A DNA stretch of 64,000 nt. Origin: Latrodectus hesperus. Its lineage: Eukaryota; Arthropoda; Arachnida; Araneae; Theridiidae. Position numbers and translations under genes: made by a program. The notes beneath the pieces were generated by a model, which was given only the letters and a program-made list of their open reading frames with translations, did no database searches and had not been told where the DNA came from. Where the stretch lies: the NCBI GenBank assembly GCA_037975125.1, contig CM075855.1, positions 86,942,206 to 87,006,205 of the forward strand, given 5' to 3'. Below, in pieces: positions 10,440 to 19,935 of this stretch; within the stretch, counting starts at the first letter, position 1; the number at the start of each line of letters is the position of its first letter.

Positions 10440-10660
10440 TAAACTGCCGAGGGCATGCAAATGCGATTTCATTATACTGAAGTAGATACATGCATTGCTG
10501 TGCAGGATAGCTCTGGACTGCACCTTAAAATTATACTTGCTTGTCACCAAGCACTACGTAATTTTAAGCCGCGGTCAGTTGACGAGGTCACACCTGACCT
10601 GGCATCTTCCTTTCCTCATCCACCCCACACCAGCAGCACACTTTAGATAGGTTACACGTA
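10440..10660 (+). mobile_element. Repeat E (SINE-like) copy
   Basis: The segment cgtaattttaagccgcgg...gacgaggtcacacctgacctggcatc at about 10555-10605 matches 58650-58690 (plus) and 36890-36945 (minus). The rest is more diverged. It directly precedes a long (AT)n tract. Confidence 0.65.
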
Positions 10661-10666
10661 TCCCCG

Positions 10667-10667
<1 letters not shown>

Positions 10668-10749
<82 letters not shown>
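10668..10749. repeat. (AT)41 microsatellite abutting transposon
   Basis: Pure AT dinucleotides run into a short (CA)n at 10749-10758. The mariner-like element begins directly after. Confidence 0.95.
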
Positions 10750-10758
<9 letters not shown>

Positions 10759-10759
<1 letters not shown>

Positions 10760-10919
10760 GGGTGTCCAGAAAGGACTCCCTGATTTCAAAATTAAATATC
10801 TCGAAAACAAAGATCGATAGAGGAATGCAGTAAATGGTATGTTTATTGTGAAAGCTGTAAGAATTTTATACAGCAGTTTGAAATAATAGTTACAAAAGCT
10901 GCTAACAGATGGCGCTGTA
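10759..10919. repeat. Left terminal inverted repeat
   Basis: It matches the reverse complement of 12345-12506 with a few substitutions. It contains agggtgtccagaaa at the tip, ctcgaaaacaaagatcgat in the middle and agatggcgctgta at the inner end. Confidence 0.95.
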
Positions 10920-10984
10920 CGCAGTACAGCTCATATCAGCATACATAAATGAAATAATCGTATGAAAACATTCTTTGCAAAAAA

Positions 10985-12067
10985 TCACATCACAATGTTT
11001 TCAAAATGTTCACCATTGGCACTACAGAGGTGGCGCAAACGAAGAATGAAATTTGCCATCACATTTCGTAGTGTCTCAACAGAAATGGATTCACATGCCA
11101 CACAGATCGCCGATTCAAGCTCGTCCAGCGTGGCGGGATGCTTCGGGTAGACAATGTCTTTCAATGTGCCCCACAAAAAATAGTCACAGGGAGTCAAATC
11201 CGGCGAATATGGAGGCCAATCCATGCCTGCACCAGTAAATTTGGGATATTCCAAAGCAATGACTCGATTCCCGAAGTATTCATCAAGAAAGCGAAACACT
11301 TGTTCGGTACGATGTGGTCGGGCTCCATCTTGCATAAACCATTCAGTACGTGGTCGATCCTCTAACACTTGCTGTGTGGCGATAAATTGTTCCAAAATTG
11401 CAACGTAACGTTCACTAGTGACCGTTTCTCGAATGAAAAAAGGGCCAATAATGCCTCTGCTGCATACTGCAGCCCACACAGTAACTTTAGGAGAATACAG
11501 GGGTTTCGCTTCACACCAATATGGATTTTCGGAACCCCAAAATCGCCAGTTCTGTTTATTCACGAATCCATTCAGGTGGAAGTGTGCTTCATCTGTAAAC
11601 CAGATGCAGCCAACATCAAATCCTTCACTATCAATCATTGTGAGCATCTGATTAGCAAAGTCAACCCTTTGTTGCACAGCTCGTACGGGTATGGCCTGGT
11701 GAGTTTGAATTTTGAATGGAAACATGTGTAGGCTCTTTCTCAGTATTTTCTGCGTGCTGGAACGCTTCAAACCAGTCTCAGATGCAATTCTACGGACGGA
11801 TGACATTGGATTTTGCTGAATAATTCCAGAAACTGTGGCGACATTTTCAGGCGTAACTGCAGTTTGCTTGCGGCCAACATTCCCCACTAGATCATCAGTT
11901 ACGCTGCCTGTTCGTTGAAATTTGGCGAAGAGCGTACGAATGGTTTTCGCATCGGGTCCTTTTGGAACATTAAATCGTGCTTGAAAACTGCGCCTTGTTG
12001 CCGTAGGACTCTCTTTTAACCTGTGGTACTCTAGCACCAGAAAAACGCGTTGTTCAATGGAGTACAT
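10985..12067 (-). CDS. Transposase, Tc1/mariner (IS630-Tc1-mariner) superfamily, intact
   Basis: This 360-residue protein is the expected size for a transposase that cuts and pastes the surrounding element at TA sites in the nucleus. Residues 1-115 form the DNA-binding part: two helix-turn-helix-like regions (about 25-55 and 74-112) joined by a GRKQ linker. The catalytic DDE/D domain follows, with the first Asp at 159 (WFTDEAHFHLNG), the second at 247 (WFMQDGARPHRT) and the third probably at 295 in YSPDLTPCDYFLWG. That leaves 47 residues between the second and third Asp, longer than DD34D in mariner. The C-terminus ends NGEHFENIVM. ATG at 12065-12067 is the only sensible start; TGA is at 10985-10987. 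There is no frameshift or stop. A SINE lies about 30 bp upstream of the start and may affect expression. The assignment is by motif recognition; no search was possible. Confidence 0.95.
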   Translation of the reverse strand: MYSIEQRVFLVLEYHRLKESPTATRRSFQARFNVPKGPDAKTIRTLFAKFQRTGSVTDDLVGNVGRKQTAVTPENVATVSGIIQQNPMSSVRRIASETGLKRSSTQKILRKSLHMFPFKIQTHQAIPVRAVQQRVDFANQMLTMIDSEGFDVGCIWFTDEAHFHLNGFVNKQNWRFWGSENPYWCEAKPLYSPKVTVWAAVCSRGIIGPFFIRETVTSERYVAILEQFIATQQVLEDRPRTEWFMQDGARPHRTEQVFRFLDEYFGNRVIALEYPKFTGAGMDWPPYSPDLTPCDYFLWGTLKDIVYPKHPATLDELESAICVACESISVETLRNVMANFILRLRHLCSANGEHFENIVM

Positions 12068-12097
12068 GGTTTTAATCTCTTCCTTCGGTACGCTATC

Positions 12098-12278
12098 CTC
12101 CTTTCACGCTGCCTTCGGTTCAACAGTTCGTGGGTTCGAATCCCACCTTGGGCATGGATGTTTGTAGTGGTTCGGAATCCACTTTAAGCCGTAAGTCCCG
12201 GTCTAATTAGCCCTCGTGTGCAAAAAATGACCGTTGAGCGACAAACAAACCAAACCAAACCAAATCTCCTTTCACGCT
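12098..12278. repeat. Target-site duplication of SINE-A in transposon
   Basis: ctcctttcacgct occurs at 12098-12110 and 12266-12278, a perfect 13-bp duplication of transposon sequence around the SINE. Confidence 0.95.
12111..12265 (+). mobile_element. SINE-A, 5'-truncated, inserted in the transposon
   Basis: It starts at gccttcggttcaac, inside the tRNA-like head, and lacks the first 31 or so bases (including the A-box). The body and (CCAAA)n tail are intact and almost identical to 8833-9021. Truncation at the 5' end with a perfect 13-bp target duplication indicates target-primed reverse transcription that stopped early. It separates the transposase start from the right TIR. Confidence 0.95.
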
Positions 12279-12344
12279 TCAATAGTGGAATTGATCGCTC
12301 TGGACCTCGGATCACTATTTATACTGGGCATTACGTGTGGCGAT

Positions 12345-12506
12345 TACAGCGCCATCTATTTGCAGCTTTTGTAACTATTATTTCAAACTGCTATATAAAA
12401 TTCTTACAACTTTCACTATAAACATACCGTTTACTGCATTCCTCTATCGATCTTTGTTTTCGAGATATTTAATTTTGAAATTAGGGAATCCTTTTCTGGA
12501 CACCCT
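12345..12506. repeat. Right terminal inverted repeat
   Basis: Reverse complement of the left TIR. The tip reads ctggacaccct (plus strand) and is followed by ctatatat, consistent with a TA target. The inner end carries tacagcgccatct. Confidence 0.95.
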
Positions 12507-12639
12507 CTATATATTTAAGTTGTTTCTTTCATAAGTTACTTATATTTCGTCTCATAAATACATATAATGAGCTTCTTCTTTTCCAGCCTTAATATTACTA
12601 AGGATCAGTTTGAAAATGAAAATCTTTCGGAAAATTGTA

Positions 12640-13700
12640 ATTTGAAAGTTTTTGAGTCCATATTCTTTTATATATATATTTTATTTATTTTGAATTCTTA
12701 TATGAAGTTCTTATATGCAATTCTCTGAAACAAATTTTCTCGAATATTTCGTGTTTTTATTTGTTGATTCGAAATATTCCAAATGTAACAAATACTGCAT
12801 TGTAAATAAAGATTTATGAACTTAAAAATAATTATTGAAATATTCTAGTATGATTGAAAGATATGAGATTAAAATATTCTTTTTATATGTACTTTTTGCA
12901 CTACATATGAAGTTCTGAAATAAAAGCTTTCAAATATTCAGTGTTCTTATATATCACGTATATTTTGCTCACACACAAAATATATTATTTTTACATTTTC
13001 TATTCTCTGGTGAGCTTTTGTATGATTTTCGAAAATTAAAATTTTAGAATAATTAAAATTTTAATGAATTACGGGATTTTATTTCATAAAATATTCTTTT
13101 TTTATGTTCTGTATTCTGCATTGGAAGCTTTTACACGCATTTCTGAAATAAACGTTTTCGAATATTTTGCAATTTACAAATTATGCATTGTTTATGCTCA
13201 TATTCCTTTTATATTTTGTGCACAATACAATTGAAGTTCTTATATGTAATTCTGGAATATCAGCTTTTGAATAATCAGTATTTTTACGAATATATCTTTC
13301 AGTTCTCTCTCTCATAAAGCATTTTTTTATATATTCTGTACATTGTACTTGAAGTTATTTGTAACATAAGTACAGTTTAAGTTATGTAAAATGCAGTTTA
13401 AGTTATTTCTAATTCCAAAATAAAATATTTCGTATATTTTGCATTTTCTGTAAATTTCTATTGTTAGTATACAAAATGTTTTTTATATGTTTCGTTCACT
13501 GCAATTTAAGTTCTTATATGAAATTTTGGAATAAAAGCTTTTGAATAATCCGTATTTTCGTAAATTAGATGTTTTAGTGCATAAAATATACTTTTTGTGC
13601 AAGTTATGGTCTGTAAATGAACTCTTCTGCTTAATTCGGAAATAAAACAATTCTAATATGATAGATTTTTGTTGTTTGTGTTTACTAAAATCTCAATAAA
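12640..13700. repeat. Degenerate tandem array, unit about 110 bp
   Basis: Landmarks recur in the same order: (a)atattcttttt.tat, a tgtac/tgcac block, gaagttcttatatg, ggaataaaagcttttgaata, and a tatttt.acaaatt block. The gaagttc-type landmark is at about 12704, 12909, 13124, 13233, 13351, 13508 and 13619, so spacings are near 110 or a multiple. One expanded unit near 13351-13420 contains an internal duplication (acagtttaagttatgtaa-like). Units are much diverged, so the array is old. It starts just outside the transposon's right end. Confidence 0.7.
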
Positions 13701-15144
13701 AAAAAAAAAGACGTATTGAAAATGCTTCTACACATTTATTCCACTATTTAAATTGAAACACTGTTTCTCGTATAAATTGAAATCTTAAATTTGAAATCCC
13801 TTTAAAAACTAAAATTTGGGGCGATTAAACTATTTTATTTACACAACACGAATATTTGTGCACATCTATGGTAACATTTTACGTGAAAGAAAAATTCTCC
13901 CTCATTGTACCTGAGTTGACATTGTGCCAAAGTGAATGCAAAATTGGCGACTAAATCAAAAAATACTTTCTCAGAGAAATTTCTCCAGATTTCCAGACGG
14001 AATATCTCTTTTAATTAAAGGGAATCCAGAAAATCCTGCGTTGGGGACAAGCCCGCAGGAGAGAGAGGGAACAGTTTTGTCCTGGAAAATTTCCTGCGCA
14101 CCGACTTTCCGGTTTCTAATCATCTTGCGGATAATTTTACCGAACTATATATCTATATGCTCTCCTCTCAACATTTATATATAAATCCGTCTCTTGCAGG
14201 GGAAAGATGGAGGCAGATTATTACGAAAGTTTCCTCAAAGTTCCAATTGGGTTCGTCGGCCCTCCTCCTAGCCGAGGAGAAAATTTATCTCGTTTTCCAA
14301 AAAGGATTGGCAGAGGGTTGCGCCTGTAAAGGATTTCAACGTATTGCTCTCTTTATGTGCTCTTTAGGACAGCAATGGAACTCGAAATGAGAAAGCACTT
14401 CTCTTTAATCAGCTCTGAAAGCAGTGCAGGGCCTCGGGGGATCTTGGGAAAGAACCTAGTCCACATAGGACCCCCAGAAAATACTAGGGAGACTAATGGC
14501 GGTTTTCTTTGAGAGCTGTCAGTCCGTGAGGCGGCCGTTTTCCATTCTGCCAGAATAAACTTTCGCAATTTCTATGCGGGTATCACTCATTAACTTCAAT
14601 TCGGTCGCAGTTAAAATTCGCTGATACATCAGAAACGGGAATGAATTTCGAAAGTTAAAGTAGAGCTGAGAAAGCACAGATCTCGTTAACGGTTCTTTTA
14701 GGTGTCACAATGGACTTCCTTTAGCTGTGCTTGATGATCGAAATTTTCCGAATGCTCAATTGTCGGTGGGGGGGAGGGTGTAAAGCCTGGGGTTAGATTG
14801 ATGCTTTAGTCTGTTTCGAAATTCATCTGACTTTTACTTTTGAAATAAAAGAATCTATGAATTAAACTGAAAGGAGTAAGAATTTCCAGCGAAGAAATTA
14901 TTTCATTCAGAAAGAATGGTTTGAAAAAATTGATACACACGCAAAAAATTCTGATTGTCTTTTTCACTTAAAAAAGTTTTAAGCTCAGATTCTTTTAATT
15001 TGAAGAGTTTTTTCAATGCAAGTCTCATTCAAATAGAATTATAGGAGCCTTTAATAAAAATCAGGACATTATCTAGATATTGATTTTTTCATATTCTTCT
15101 AAATTAATATTCGTTAGATTTGATTCCTTTTTCCCTCGAAAAAT
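13701..15144. other. No gene seen; GC-richer island 13930-14570
   Basis: 13930-14570 is less AT-rich than its surroundings and holds short overlapping open frames on both strands, none with a recognisable domain. It may be a conserved non-coding region or an old element. The remainder is AT-rich with a G run near 14768. Confidence 0.4.
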
Positions 15145-15750
15145 GTGAAACTATTTGTATGCGAGCACTACAACAGCGTCAGTTTGAAATTTTTTTACGG
15201 TTTTTATACTGTCAAATTCCAAGGCGGCCCTCTTGTCCATTGCTTCATCTGAAAACTTCTACGGCAGCTGATATTTTAAAAATTCGTCTGGTCCTCAATG
15301 TTTTAATTGAAAAACATAAAGAGATTAAATTGCAGTGGGTAGCAGCACAAGGTGGAAACGAAACAGCAGATTTCACGGCAAAGAAAGTAACCAAAATTGG
15401 ATAAATAGCAGATATAAACCAGTTTCTTTTTACACCACCAAACGGTAAATTAAAAAAAATGGTTTAGAAAAGATTGTTGGAGATACATAAAAGAGGCAGA
15501 GACAAGAAATGTGTAGATAAAATCCAAATATTCCACTTTGACTAAGGAAAGATCTGTTGCCATTTTTGGCCTCGCTACTGTCCGCGATTGTCTCTCTATA
15601 AACATCAATATCATATGAAAATACTGACAAGGAATCTTTACCAACTTTGCAACATAAGGAGAGGAAATGGACGAGAACCATTTGATTCGCTTTTTTGCTC
15701 TGAACACGTGTGGGAGAGATACTGGAGAACTCGGCAAAAGCTGAGAGATA
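15145..15750 (+). pseudogene. Non-LTR retrotransposon 3' fragment (RNase H and C-terminus)
   Basis: This is the 3' end of a LINE polyprotein, broken by frameshifts. From 15206 one frame reads ILSNSKAALLSIA, the RNase H block normally ILSDSKAALL..., with the catalytic Asp changed to Asn. After a frameshift, STAADILKIRLVL...LQWVAAQGGNETADFTAKK (15258-15388) is the block normally WVPxHxGIxGNExAD, shortened by about three residues. Downstream, about 15555-15740 matches the C-terminal region (TVRDCL-KHQYHM, then LCN, then a frameshifted ENHLIR-like segment). No reverse transcriptase is present, so the copy is 5'-truncated and dead. RNase H is typical of the I, R1 and LOA-type clades; the exact clade is not determined. 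Confidence 0.75.
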
Positions 15751-16040
15751 GATTTACAGTGGTTTCAGTTTTGTTATCTAAGTTCATGTTACTTTTGTTC
15801 TTCGTTATAGTTTTAAAGCTTGTTATTCTGACTACTGGTGTTTTCAGATCTACCATTAGAAGTAAAAAATACAAGAATTATGTACAGAATATGAAAAACT
15901 ATAGAGGTGTAAGAAATTATAAATTTTCTGTAATTTAACTTACATCCTATGCGAATTCGCAAGTCTCATCAATTCCCGATGTAAAATTAATAAAAATTTG
16001 AAAAAGGGAAACAATTATTTAAGAGGAAATCAAACTTAAG

Positions 16041-16295
16041 TAAAACTCTACATTTATTTATTTATTTTATTACATTACATATATTCAGACTTGTATGCTT
16101 GATTCTTGAGATCCGCTTGTAAGTCTTCGTCGATAATAGGACAAATAGCACAATGACAGATGTACAACCACAGAAGAATAACGAAGAAAACACCCAGGGC
16201 CATGGTGGGAATCGAACCCACACTCCTATGCTCTCAAGCGATTAGCGGTGATTCTTTAGACCACTCAGCCACGGAGCGCCCTAAAATTCTACATT
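16041..16295. repeat. Imperfect target-site duplication of SINE-C
   Basis: taaaactctacatt at 16041-16054 and taaaattctacatt at 16282-16295 differ at one position and flank the SINE. Confidence 0.8.
16055..16281 (-). mobile_element. SINE-C, second copy
   Basis: Same family as 920-1158, reversed. The tRNA-like head is at about 16185-16281 (B-box read on the minus strand near 16205-16217, gtggctgagtgg near 16263-16275), and the (TAAA)n tail is at about 16055-16070. It closely matches the first copy, with an imperfect 14-bp target duplication. Confidence 0.92.
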
Positions 16296-16360
16296 AACAT
16301 TAAGAAATACATCAACTGAAAATATACGGTTGCAGATAAAATTAATTTATTTATTGCTAC

Positions 16361-16564
16361 CCAAGAGATATCACGCCGAGCTGGCAGCCGAATGGTTAGC
16401 ACTCTTGCCTTCGGTTCAACAGTTCGTGGGTTCGAATCCCACCTTGGGTATGGATGTTTGTAGTGGTTCGGAATCCACTTTAAGCCGTAAGTCCCGGTCT
16501 AATTAGCCCTCGTGTGCAAAAAATGACCGTTGAGCGACAAACAAACCAAACCAAGAGATATCAC
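16361..16564. repeat. Target-site duplication of SINE-A
   Basis: ccaagagatatcac occurs at 16361-16374 and 16551-16564 around the SINE. The first two bases of the right copy could instead belong to the (CCAAA)n tail. Confidence 0.9.
16375..16550 (+). mobile_element. SINE-A, full length
   Basis: It begins gccgagctggcagccg as in the copy at 8833 and carries the same head, body and (CCAAA)n tail with very few differences. The flanking duplication is perfect, so the insertion is recent relative to the degenerate copies. Confidence 0.95.
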
Positions 16565-17164
16565 ATCAATTAACTGTAACCATCAAATTAAAGTTGATTC
16601 TGATTACAATTTAGAATACAGCAACAGATATAATTGTGATTCACACAAAATTATTGCAATTTATTTTATTATGCAAATCACATAAAATTTTACTTTTAAA
16701 TAATTTTGTAAAAGTTTTTTTTTCAATATTATTTAAGTTTATGTATGTTGTTTTTATTTAAGTCCATTTACTAATATTAGAAACTTAATATTAAAACTAT
16801 TTAATGGAGAAAATAGCCTATCTCACTGTTCATTTATTATAAGAAGGGTATTTGGTCAGTATTGAGTTTTTGATCAGTGTGGCAAATTAATGAAAAAAAG
16901 CCAATAACAATGTCTTACAAAATTTGGAACATGCTTCATTTAAAATCCAATCTTGCTCATCTAAATGATGACAATATTAAATATTGGCAATATGGTTGAT
17001 CATTTCCATAATTATTCAAATTTGTGATTTTTCTAAAATTTGCGGTAAGGTTACGCAGGTTGCATATATTATTGAATTTCGATAATCGTTCACATATTTT
17101 CAATTTGATCAATTCTTAGAAAGCAATAAACCTGAATTAATTTGTTCCTCATTATTAAAACTAT
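16565..17164. other. No gene seen; AT-rich
   Basis: Unique-looking AT-rich sequence with no repeat or motif recognised. Confidence 0.55.
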
Positions 17165-17425
17165 ATCTCAGGGTGAGCCTTAGCCTGCAACATCCCTCCA
17201 GAAAGCTCTGATTTCAATTTTAAAATTGGAGACCCTTGGTTTTAAGATCATTCAAGACATCAACAAGCCACTTTTTCCTTGGCCTACCCTTTGGCCTGTT
17301 GCACATGGGCTTCTAATCCAAGATTTTAACCACTCGTTTATCACGTGATCTTCCAATGTGCCAAAAACATGAATGTCTGTGTGCATTGATGAATCTTACT
17401 ACATTTTTAGGATTAGTAAAAAAGC
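17165..17425 (-). pseudogene. RTE-like non-LTR retrotransposon C-terminal fragment
   Basis: Read on the minus strand, the sequence encodes the extreme C-terminus typical of RTE-type LINE polymerases. A segment corresponding to the H-V/I-x-R-M...RVVK-IL block (near 17330-17400) is followed by RPKGRPRKKWLVDVLNDLK (near 17225-17300) and RAFWRDVAG-x-GSP (about 17170-17215). It has stops and frameshifts. No reverse transcriptase palm motifs lie upstream, so only the 3' end inserted or survived. The clade call rests on the GRPRKKW block and is tentative. Confidence 0.65.
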
Positions 17426-19334
17426 TTCCAATTCATTATTAGTTTTAATTTTCCAGTACAGTTATTATTTACCTATAATGGACCAAAAAATTTTCAAGGT
17501 ATATTTCGTTCAAAAATTGAAGTAAGAAGAAATTTAGAAATTAAAGTTGTGTCAAAGTACAAATCTCACAGCCTGAATTATAATTTAATACATTAACTCT
17601 TAGAGTGAAAATCTTGCTAAGATTAAACTAACTATAAAAAATTACTTCAATTTTTGTTTTTAGCTCAAAATATTTACTTGACATAATTCTATTTGACAAT
17701 ATAAGTTGTTGGGAAGTATCTTTAAAATCTAACATTTTCTAATTTTTAATATAATGAGAAGGTAAAAATCATTTCCATAAATTCCTATAATACTTGCAAT
17801 AAATTAAAATTTAAATATGGAATACTGAAGATATTTCAGTTCCATAAATTATTGAAGAGCAACTACTTTTAAAACTAAATATTGAATACAAAATTTAAAT
17901 TTACAGTTTTCAAATTTGAAAAAAGTGGAAACGAAATAAATTAAATTAGTTCCTGCAATACAATTATGAATCAGAATTAAGAAATCTAATTATAAAATGA
18001 ATAATTCAAAATTTTATTCACCAAGAATTTCAGTTCTTTGAATTATATATGCACATTATAATTAAGTTTATTTCTAATATATGCGTGCGGGGAATTCCAT
18101 GCGCTAACATTTAAAGAACGTTGAAGAAAAGTCGAAATCAAGTCAAATAATTTATCTTAAAAATAATTAAGATGAAAGTAATGATGAAAGCGAGCTTACA
18201 AAATTATTATTTGAAATCAATTCACATAGTTTAACTTAAGTAATTATTATTAGAATGTTGGAAACTGCGAAGACGAACCGACAAAATCAGCAATAACTTT
18301 TTATTGTGGCCCTAAATATCTCGCCAATTTTGTACCATTTTGTTTCGATGTTCGTTTACCTCTGGCATTCTTAATCATTTCTCATTCAGGATCTCTTTTT
18401 TTGTTTTTTTTTTGTTTTGCTAAGTTTGGTAGGTTGATTTTTCCTTATTCACTGAACATATTTCCATGGATTTAGCGATGAAATTGATGTTTTTGAAGAA
18501 GAAAAATAATTTTACGTTTAAACGTAAAATGCGTGCATTTCTTTTAATTAAGATACATTGCATAGGTTTTCGAAGTCATTTTACTTCGAATACACTTGAA
18601 AACACGATAGAAAATTTAGTTTACTTTGAAAAATTTGTGAAATCGAGCTTCTTTGTGATAAATAACTTATAAAATTAAAAATGATAACTTTAAAAAATTT
18701 TTTATTTTTTACTTTTAAAGGTATTTGTAAAATTTGCATAATAATATTAATTGTGATTCATATTTCCGTTTTTTCAGCGCATCTTATTTCTTCAAACATG
18801 CACGAAAAAGCGCTTGGTGGAAAAAAAATCGCCAATTTTCGCCAAGGGGCACCCTAAAGTATATTTTTCCTAAGACATCTATATTCAGCATGTTAGTCAT
18901 TGTTTATTCCTATTCTTTTTTAAGTAGTATGTTAGACTCTTAAAAAAGAAATAAATTATGATTTAAGATACCACAGAGTTTCTATGAAAAGATTGTAAAT
19001 ACTGTATATCATTTTACAGGTTTAATATGCGTTTTTACTGGAAAGTGTTAGTTGATATAAATGCTTATATCACCTACAATTTGCTCAGATATTAAATTCA
19101 TTTGATCATAAATAAGAAATTTCTTACAGGATATTAAAAAAAAGATTAAAAAAATTCGAAAACGAAATCTTTCACACTATTATTTTGTGATTAAACGAAG
19201 ACATTTTAAATGGTGCTAACATAATTTTAGAAATTCTTTTGCATCACTGAAAGAGTATTTCGCTAAAATGATGGGCTCATTTTAGTTTTAGCATTTTAAA
19301 TCAGCCCAATTTATAACTTTAATTTAAATCTTTT
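17426..19334. other. No gene seen; AT-rich
   Basis: Long AT-rich stretch. It contains a 22-bp perfect palindrome at 18509-18530 (listed separately) and a slightly GC-richer patch at 18270-18470. Short open frames at 18466-18672 and 18734-18943 have no recognisable domain. Confidence 0.5.
18509..18530. repeat. Perfect 22-bp palindrome
   Basis: Centre tttaaa with flanking acg/cgt; each half is the exact reverse complement of the other with no spacer. It could bind a dimeric protein or be the tip of a lost element. Confidence 0.8.
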
Positions 19335-19935
19335 TTTTTTTTTTAAAGTGGTTGCTTATTCGTTACCGTTGAGATCCTGAGTATGCCACTTTATTATGGT
19401 TCTCATTGGTTTAAAATATCCATGACGTCAGATAACGTTTCATCCACGTCACATTGTATTGAGGGCGGCGTTGTCAATCCGACTTGTCGATGAATTTGCT
19501 GCCTGCCTTCCAATCGCCTTCTTCGAGAGGCAGCAAACAAGGCGAAGTTCACCATCCAATGTCTGAGAACAGTGCTGAAATTCATTTTGTTAAAAAAAAT
19601 GATTTTTTATATAAAGAGCAAAGCATCGGTTTGAGAAATCATTTTCCTTTGATTCAAACCGTTAACACGCGGACAATAGCACAGCAGAAAGAGCAAAATG
19701 AAAAAGGCATGACAAAGCATGCGCTTTATAGTTAGTTTAAATTGACAAGGAGGATTTAAATTTTTAAAGATTTAATTAATTAATTTTCTAAAATAATAAC
19801 TGCAATATTTGTAAACAATCTCTTTTAAATCTTAAGGCTACTGCCTTGCTTACACCGATATTTAAAGTTTTCTTTTAATTAATATTGCTGAAATAATAAG
19901 CAAATTTGTAAAACATGGGCTCAAAAATTTCGTTG
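19335..19935 (-). repeat. Dispersed repeat X, copy 2 (uninterrupted)
   Basis: Reverse-complement match to 770-1645 without the SINE-C insertion. The shared frame lies on the minus strand at 19403-19585 and ends CDVDETLSDVMDILNQ-stop; upstream it reads FALFAASRRRRLEGRQQ, with the counterpart in copy 1 broken by stops. The end at 19330-19347 is a T run, i.e. poly(A) on the minus strand, which suggests a retroposed sequence. The protein family was not recognised. Confidence 0.75.

Larger units (their letters stand above)
10759..12506 (-). mobile_element. Complete Tc1/mariner-superfamily (ITm) transposon
   Basis: The element is bounded by long inverted repeats, 10759-10919 and 12345-12506, which begin agggtgtcc and are about 161 bp. 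It encodes one intact transposase on the minus strand. Length is about 1.75 kb, or about 1.58 kb without the nested SINE and its target duplication. TA is the known target of this superfamily: TA follows the right end (12508-12509), while the left side is (CA)n/(AT)n, so the duplication is not clean there. With an intact frame and both ends present it looks recently mobile, but a SINE has inserted near the right TIR since arrival. Confidence 0.92.

Noticed and set aside
11369..11731. 120-codon open frame (plus) inside the transposon
   Set aside because: It is the antisense shadow of the intact transposase.
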